Assembly: GCA_050485645.1 (NCBI GenBank) | Contig: JBJHBT010000060.1 | Location: 1-7,560, forward strand | DNA length: 7,560 nucleotides | Direction of reading: 5' to 3' | Origin: JBJHBP01 sp050485645 | Lineage (GTDB): Bacteria > Pseudomonadota > Gammaproteobacteria > Steroidobacterales > Rariloculaceae | Shown: in pieces, positions 5,181 to 7,560 of the stretch | Position numbering within the stretch: position 1 is the first letter of the stretch | Layout: each line of letters begins with the position of its first letter | The notes under the pieces: model-generated | What the model was told of the DNA's origin: nothing | The model's database searches: none | What the model saw: only the letters and a program-made list of their open reading frames with translations | Position numbers and translations under genes: made by a program

Positions 5181-6994
5181 TGGCGCGGCTCGACCCAGCG
5201 ATTGAAGCTCTGCTGCACGAGGCCGCGTGCAGGCTCGATGCGGCGCCGCACGGAGGCAAGGTCGCGATCATCGACGAGATCGTCGAGGCCACCGGCTTGT
5301 CGGCCGCGACTGTGCGCCGACGTGTGCGCCAGTTCCGACGCCAGGGTACGCGCAAGCGGCGCGCCGATGCCGGCCGCTCCTGGCTGCTTTATGACGAGGC
5401 GCTGGCGATCGCGGCCCATCGCACCGAGAGCCGGCGCAAGACGGGCAAGCAGCTCGCGGACCTGGAGGCGACCGTCGAGGCGCTGCGTGCAGCCGGGATC
5501 ATCCGGGCGATGCGTCCTGCCCCCCAGACCGGCAGGCTCGTGCCGCTCTCGGTAAGCGCGATCAACCGTGCGCTGCGCGAGTACGACCTGCATGACGACC
5601 AGCTGGCGCGGCCGGCGCCAAAGGTCAGTCTGCGCAGCCTTCACCCGAACCATGTGTGGCAGATCGATCCGTCGCTGTGCGTGCTGTACTACCTCAAGCG
5701 CGAGGACGGTCTGCATGCGATGCGGCATGACGAGTTCTACAAGAACAAGCCGAAGAACCTTGCGCGCATCGAGCACGATCGTGTGTGGCGCTACGTGTTC
5801 ACCGACCACGCGTCGGGCGCGTTCTATGTCGAGTACGTGCTCGGCGCGGAGAGTGCGAAGAACCTCTGTCACACGTTCATCCGCGCGATGCAGCGGCGCG
5901 GCGACAACGATCCTTTCTGTGGCGCGCCGAGCATGGTCATGGTCGACCCCGGCAGCGCGAACACGGCAGCGATGTTCAAGAGTCTGTGCGCTGCGCTGGC
6001 CATCGACGTGCAGGTGAACCTGCCCGGCCAGCCCTGGGCGAAGGGTCAGGTCGAGAAGACCAACGACATCATCGAGCGCGAGTTCGAGCATCAGCTCAGG
6101 TTCGCTCGCGTGGAGTCGCTGGATGCTCTCAACGAGAGCGCCTGGCGGTGGATGCGCTGGTTCCAGGCGAAACAGGCGCACACGCGTCACGGCATGACGC
6201 GCTACGCATGCTGGCAGACGATCCGGCCCGAGCATCTGCGCATCCCTCCGTCACCAGAAGCGTGCCGGGATCTTGCGGTACATGGACCGCAGGAACGCGT
6301 CGTGAGCGTGCACCTGCGAGTGAGTTTCCGGGGTCACCAGTACGACGTAAGAGATGTTCCGGGCATCGTTGTCGGCCGGAAGATTGAGATTGTTCGCAAC
6401 GCGTGGGACGAGACCGAAAGCAGCGCATTCGTGCTTGGGTATGACGGCACCGATCAGCCGACACGATTCGTCGTGCCTCGCTGCGAGCGCGGCGAATACG
6501 GCTTCTACAAGGACGCGGTCGTCATTGGCGAACGATACCGGCCGCACAAAGACACGCCGGCCGACACCCACCGCAAGGCGATCGAGCGCCTGGTCATGGG
6601 GGCCGAGACCGACGAGGAAGCCGCGGCCAAGCGCAAGGCCGGCGTGCTGCCGTTTGCCGGCCGTATCGCACCGCCGCCGGAAGCGCCGCAGGTGGCGTAC
6701 ATCCCGCGCCGCGGCACGCAGCTGCCGGTGGATGCACCTGCGCATGTGGACCTCACCGTGCGGCGCCCGACGGTGGCGGCGCCGTTGCCGCAGCTGCCAC
6801 CGTATTCGCATGCGGACGCTGCGCGTTCGATCAAACCGCTGATCGAGTCGGCCGGGCTCACCTGGTCGGCGGCGATGTACACGCAGACCTGTGAGCGCTG
6901 GCCGGACGGCGTGCCGTACGACCAGATCGAGGCGTGGGCGGACGAGCTCGTCCGGCGTCATCGGCTGACGGTGGTGCGGGAGCGTGCGCCATGA
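5180..6994 (+). CDS. MuA-type D,D(35)E transposase
   Basis: 604 residues (Mu MuA has 663). It pairs the element ends and catalyses strand transfer into target DNA for replicative transposition and integration. N-terminus: a helix-turn-helix at about 27-52 (IIDEIVEATGLSAATVRRRV), then a basic segment at 50-62 and further helices to about 140 for end binding. The rve catalytic core is clear: Asp163 in HVWQIDPSL, Asp256 in MVMVDPGSA and Glu292 in GQPWAKGQVEKTND, with exactly 35 residues between the last two. Residues about 370-430 look like the Mu-type C-terminal beta-barrel (VSFRGHQYDVRDVPGIVVG). A Pro-rich linker follows, then a helical end at 555-604 that may contact the ATPase. Its ATG shares one base with the previous stop, and its end overlaps the next gene by four. 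Class certain, exact family less so. Confidence 0.92.
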   Translation: MARLDPAIEALLHEAACRLDAAPHGGKVAIIDEIVEATGLSAATVRRRVRQFRRQGTRKRRADAGRSWLLYDEALAIAAHRTESRRKTGKQLADLEATVEALRAAGIIRAMRPAPQTGRLVPLSVSAINRALREYDLHDDQLARPAPKVSLRSLHPNHVWQIDPSLCVLYYLKREDGLHAMRHDEFYKNKPKNLARIEHDRVWRYVFTDHASGAFYVEYVLGAESAKNLCHTFIRAMQRRGDNDPFCGAPSMVMVDPGSANTAAMFKSLCAALAIDVQVNLPGQPWAKGQVEKTNDIIEREFEHQLRFARVESLDALNESAWRWMRWFQAKQAHTRHGMTRYACWQTIRPEHLRIPPSPEACRDLAVHGPQERVVSVHLRVSFRGHQYDVRDVPGIVVGRKIEIVRNAWDETESSAFVLGYDGTDQPTRFVVPRCERGEYGFYKDAVVIGERYRPHKDTPADTHRKAIERLVMGAETDEEAAAKRKAGVLPFAGRIAPPPEAPQVAYIPRRGTQLPVDAPAHVDLTVRRPTVAAPLPQLPPYSHADAARSIKPLIESAGLTWSAAMYTQTCERWPDGVPYDQIEAWADELVRRHRLTVVRERAP

Positions 6995-7560
6995 GTCTGA
7001 TGCTCAAGACGGTGCTGGCGTCGCTGCGGATCACGCAGGAGGAATTCGCGGCCGAGGTCGGTGTGGCGCGTCACGAGGTGAACCGCCTGCTCAATCACGG
7101 CCACTGGCCGCCGCGTCGCGACAAGGGCGCGCTGAGCCGTCGTATCAGGAGATTCGTGCGCGATCGCGGGGGTCGCGTGACGGGTTTGTTCAGATCGGCC
7201 GTGTCCGGCCGCAAGGTGGCGTCGCCGCGTGGTGCAACACGCGACGACGCCGTCTCCCCGCAGTGCATCACCAACGACACCAACGACGAGGAGAGTCTCA
7301 TGTTACTCCGTAAGCAATCGCTGACGCAGGAGGCGCGTCGGCATTTCGGGCTGACGCGTGATCCGTTCGCGGATCCGGTCACGCACGATGAGGTGTACCT
7401 GAACGCCGAGATCCGCTACGTGCGCGAGTCGATGTATCAGGTGGCCCGCCACGGCGGGTTCATGGCCGTGATCGGCGAGTCCGGCGCCGGCAAGTCCACG
7501 CTGCGTGAGGAGCTGGTCTCGCGCATCCAGCGCGAAGAGCAGGGCGTGGTCGTCGTGGAG
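6991..7560 (+). CDS. MuB/ExeA-like target-DNA ATPase with N-terminal HTH (3' end outside window)
   Basis: At least 190 residues. ATG 6991 overlaps the transposase stop by four bases, with GGGAG at 6978-6982. Residues 1-50 are an XRE-like helix-turn-helix (LKTVLASLRITQEEFAAEVG, then VARHEVNRLLNHGHWPPRRD), residues 50-103 a poorly conserved linker, and from Met104 an AAA-type ATPase begins: LTQEARRHFGLTRDPFADPV, IRYVRESMYQVARHGGFMAV and the Walker A motif GESGAGKST at 162-170. Walker B lies beyond the edge. HTH plus ATPase is the layout of Mu MuB, which binds target DNA with ATP and activates the transposase; the ATPase part resembles the ExeA-like ATPases of BcepMu-type phages. The linker has no stop, so one protein is read through, but an internal start at 7300 is also possible. 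Confidence 0.88.
   Translation, partial: MSLMLKTVLASLRITQEEFAAEVGVARHEVNRLLNHGHWPPRRDKGALSRRIRRFVRDRGGRVTGLFRSAVSGRKVASPRGATRDDAVSPQCITNDTNDEESLMLLRKQSLTQEARRHFGLTRDPFADPVTHDEVYLNAEIRYVRESMYQVARHGGFMAVIGESGAGKSTLREELVSRIQREEQGVVVVE
7288..7302 (+). promoter_or_regulatory. Strong internal ribosome binding site and in-frame ATG within the ATPase gene
   Basis: GAGGAG (7288-7293) lies six bases before an in-frame ATG at 7300, exactly where the conserved ATPase part begins (MLLRKQSLTQEAR). Ribosomes could start here and make an ATPase without the helix-turn-helix. The site is stronger than those of several full genes in the operon, which start by overlap alone. Confidence 0.5.

Larger units (their letters stand above)
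1..7560. mobile_element. Mu-like (BcepMu-type) transposable prophage, internal part
   Basis: Seen: a MuA-class D,D(35)E transposase overlapping a helix-turn-helix plus ATPase gene, preceded by a run of small DNA-binding proteins and a divergent XRE repressor, with a lytic-transglycosylase-like gene on the opposite strand. Known: BcepMu-type transposable phages place the transposase/ATPase early operon divergent from a late operon that starts with lysis genes. Inference: the whole window lies inside such an element. Neither end is visible; no terminal repeats, target duplication or host gene could be identified, so the limits given are only those of the window. A degraded prophage is possible, but every gene seen is open and intact. 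Confidence 0.82.

Noticed and set aside
5093..6235. A 380-codon open frame on the minus strand opposite the transposase
   Set aside because: The plus strand here encodes the transposase with its full catalytic triad. The minus frame gives an Arg/His/Leu-rich product with no motif, typical of antisense frames in GC-rich DNA.
6991..7299. Treating the HTH part as a separate gene from the ATPase
   Set aside because: There is no stop codon between the HTH and the ATPase, and HTH plus ATPase is the known MuB layout, so one gene with a possible internal start fits better.
6984..7313. A 109-codon plus-strand frame over the start of the ATPase gene
   Set aside because: The overlapping frame starting at 6991 encodes a clear HTH and continues into the ATPase with its Walker A motif; the other frame shows no motif.

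Overview
The window is GC-rich and looks like part of a Mu-like transposable prophage of the BcepMu type in a proteobacterium. A xanthomonad or other gammaproteobacterium would fit, but the host lineage is a weak inference from base composition and protein style. The key evidence is a D,D(35)E transposase of the MuA/rve class, directly followed by a MuB-type protein with an N-terminal helix-turn-helix and a C-terminal ATPase carrying a Walker A motif. Upstream of these lies a divergent repressor/early-operon switch.

Layout. On the far left, a minus-strand gene (1-532, running off the window) encodes a lytic-transglycosylase-like enzyme, probably near the start of the late/lysis operon. Two plus-strand genes follow, separate from the phage operons: a small secreted protein resembling a fibronectin type III domain (644-1075) and a lipoprotein (1207-1974). 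They sit between the lysis gene and the repressor and look like cargo (moron) genes. Next comes a minus-strand XRE repressor (2051-2416), with a candidate operator of repeated GGACC/GGTCC half-sites just upstream of it.

From 2493 to the right edge, eight plus-strand genes form one tight operon in which every junction overlaps by 1 to 8 bases. In order they are: a small Ner-like DNA-binding protein, a second XRE regulator, an IclR-like winged-helix protein, a small helical protein, a DUF3102-like protein with a coiled coil, another small helical protein, the transposase, and the ATPase. The inferred logic is that the repressor holds the early operon off, and that on induction the small regulators reset the switch while the transposase and ATPase drive replicative transposition.

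The most unusual item is a perfect 32-bp palindrome inside the DUF3102-like gene (4349-4380). It is followed 33 bp later by a degraded copy, so it is both a protein repeat and a possible DNA-level site. Other items worth a second look are a strong internal ribosome binding site and in-frame ATG within the ATPase gene, a shared motif in the two small proteins flanking the DUF3102-like protein, a hairpin whose arm can also pair with the lipoprotein ribosome binding site, and the two cargo genes. No tRNA, rRNA or CRISPR array was seen, the prophage ends are not in the window, and no gene-free stretch exceeds 300 bases.
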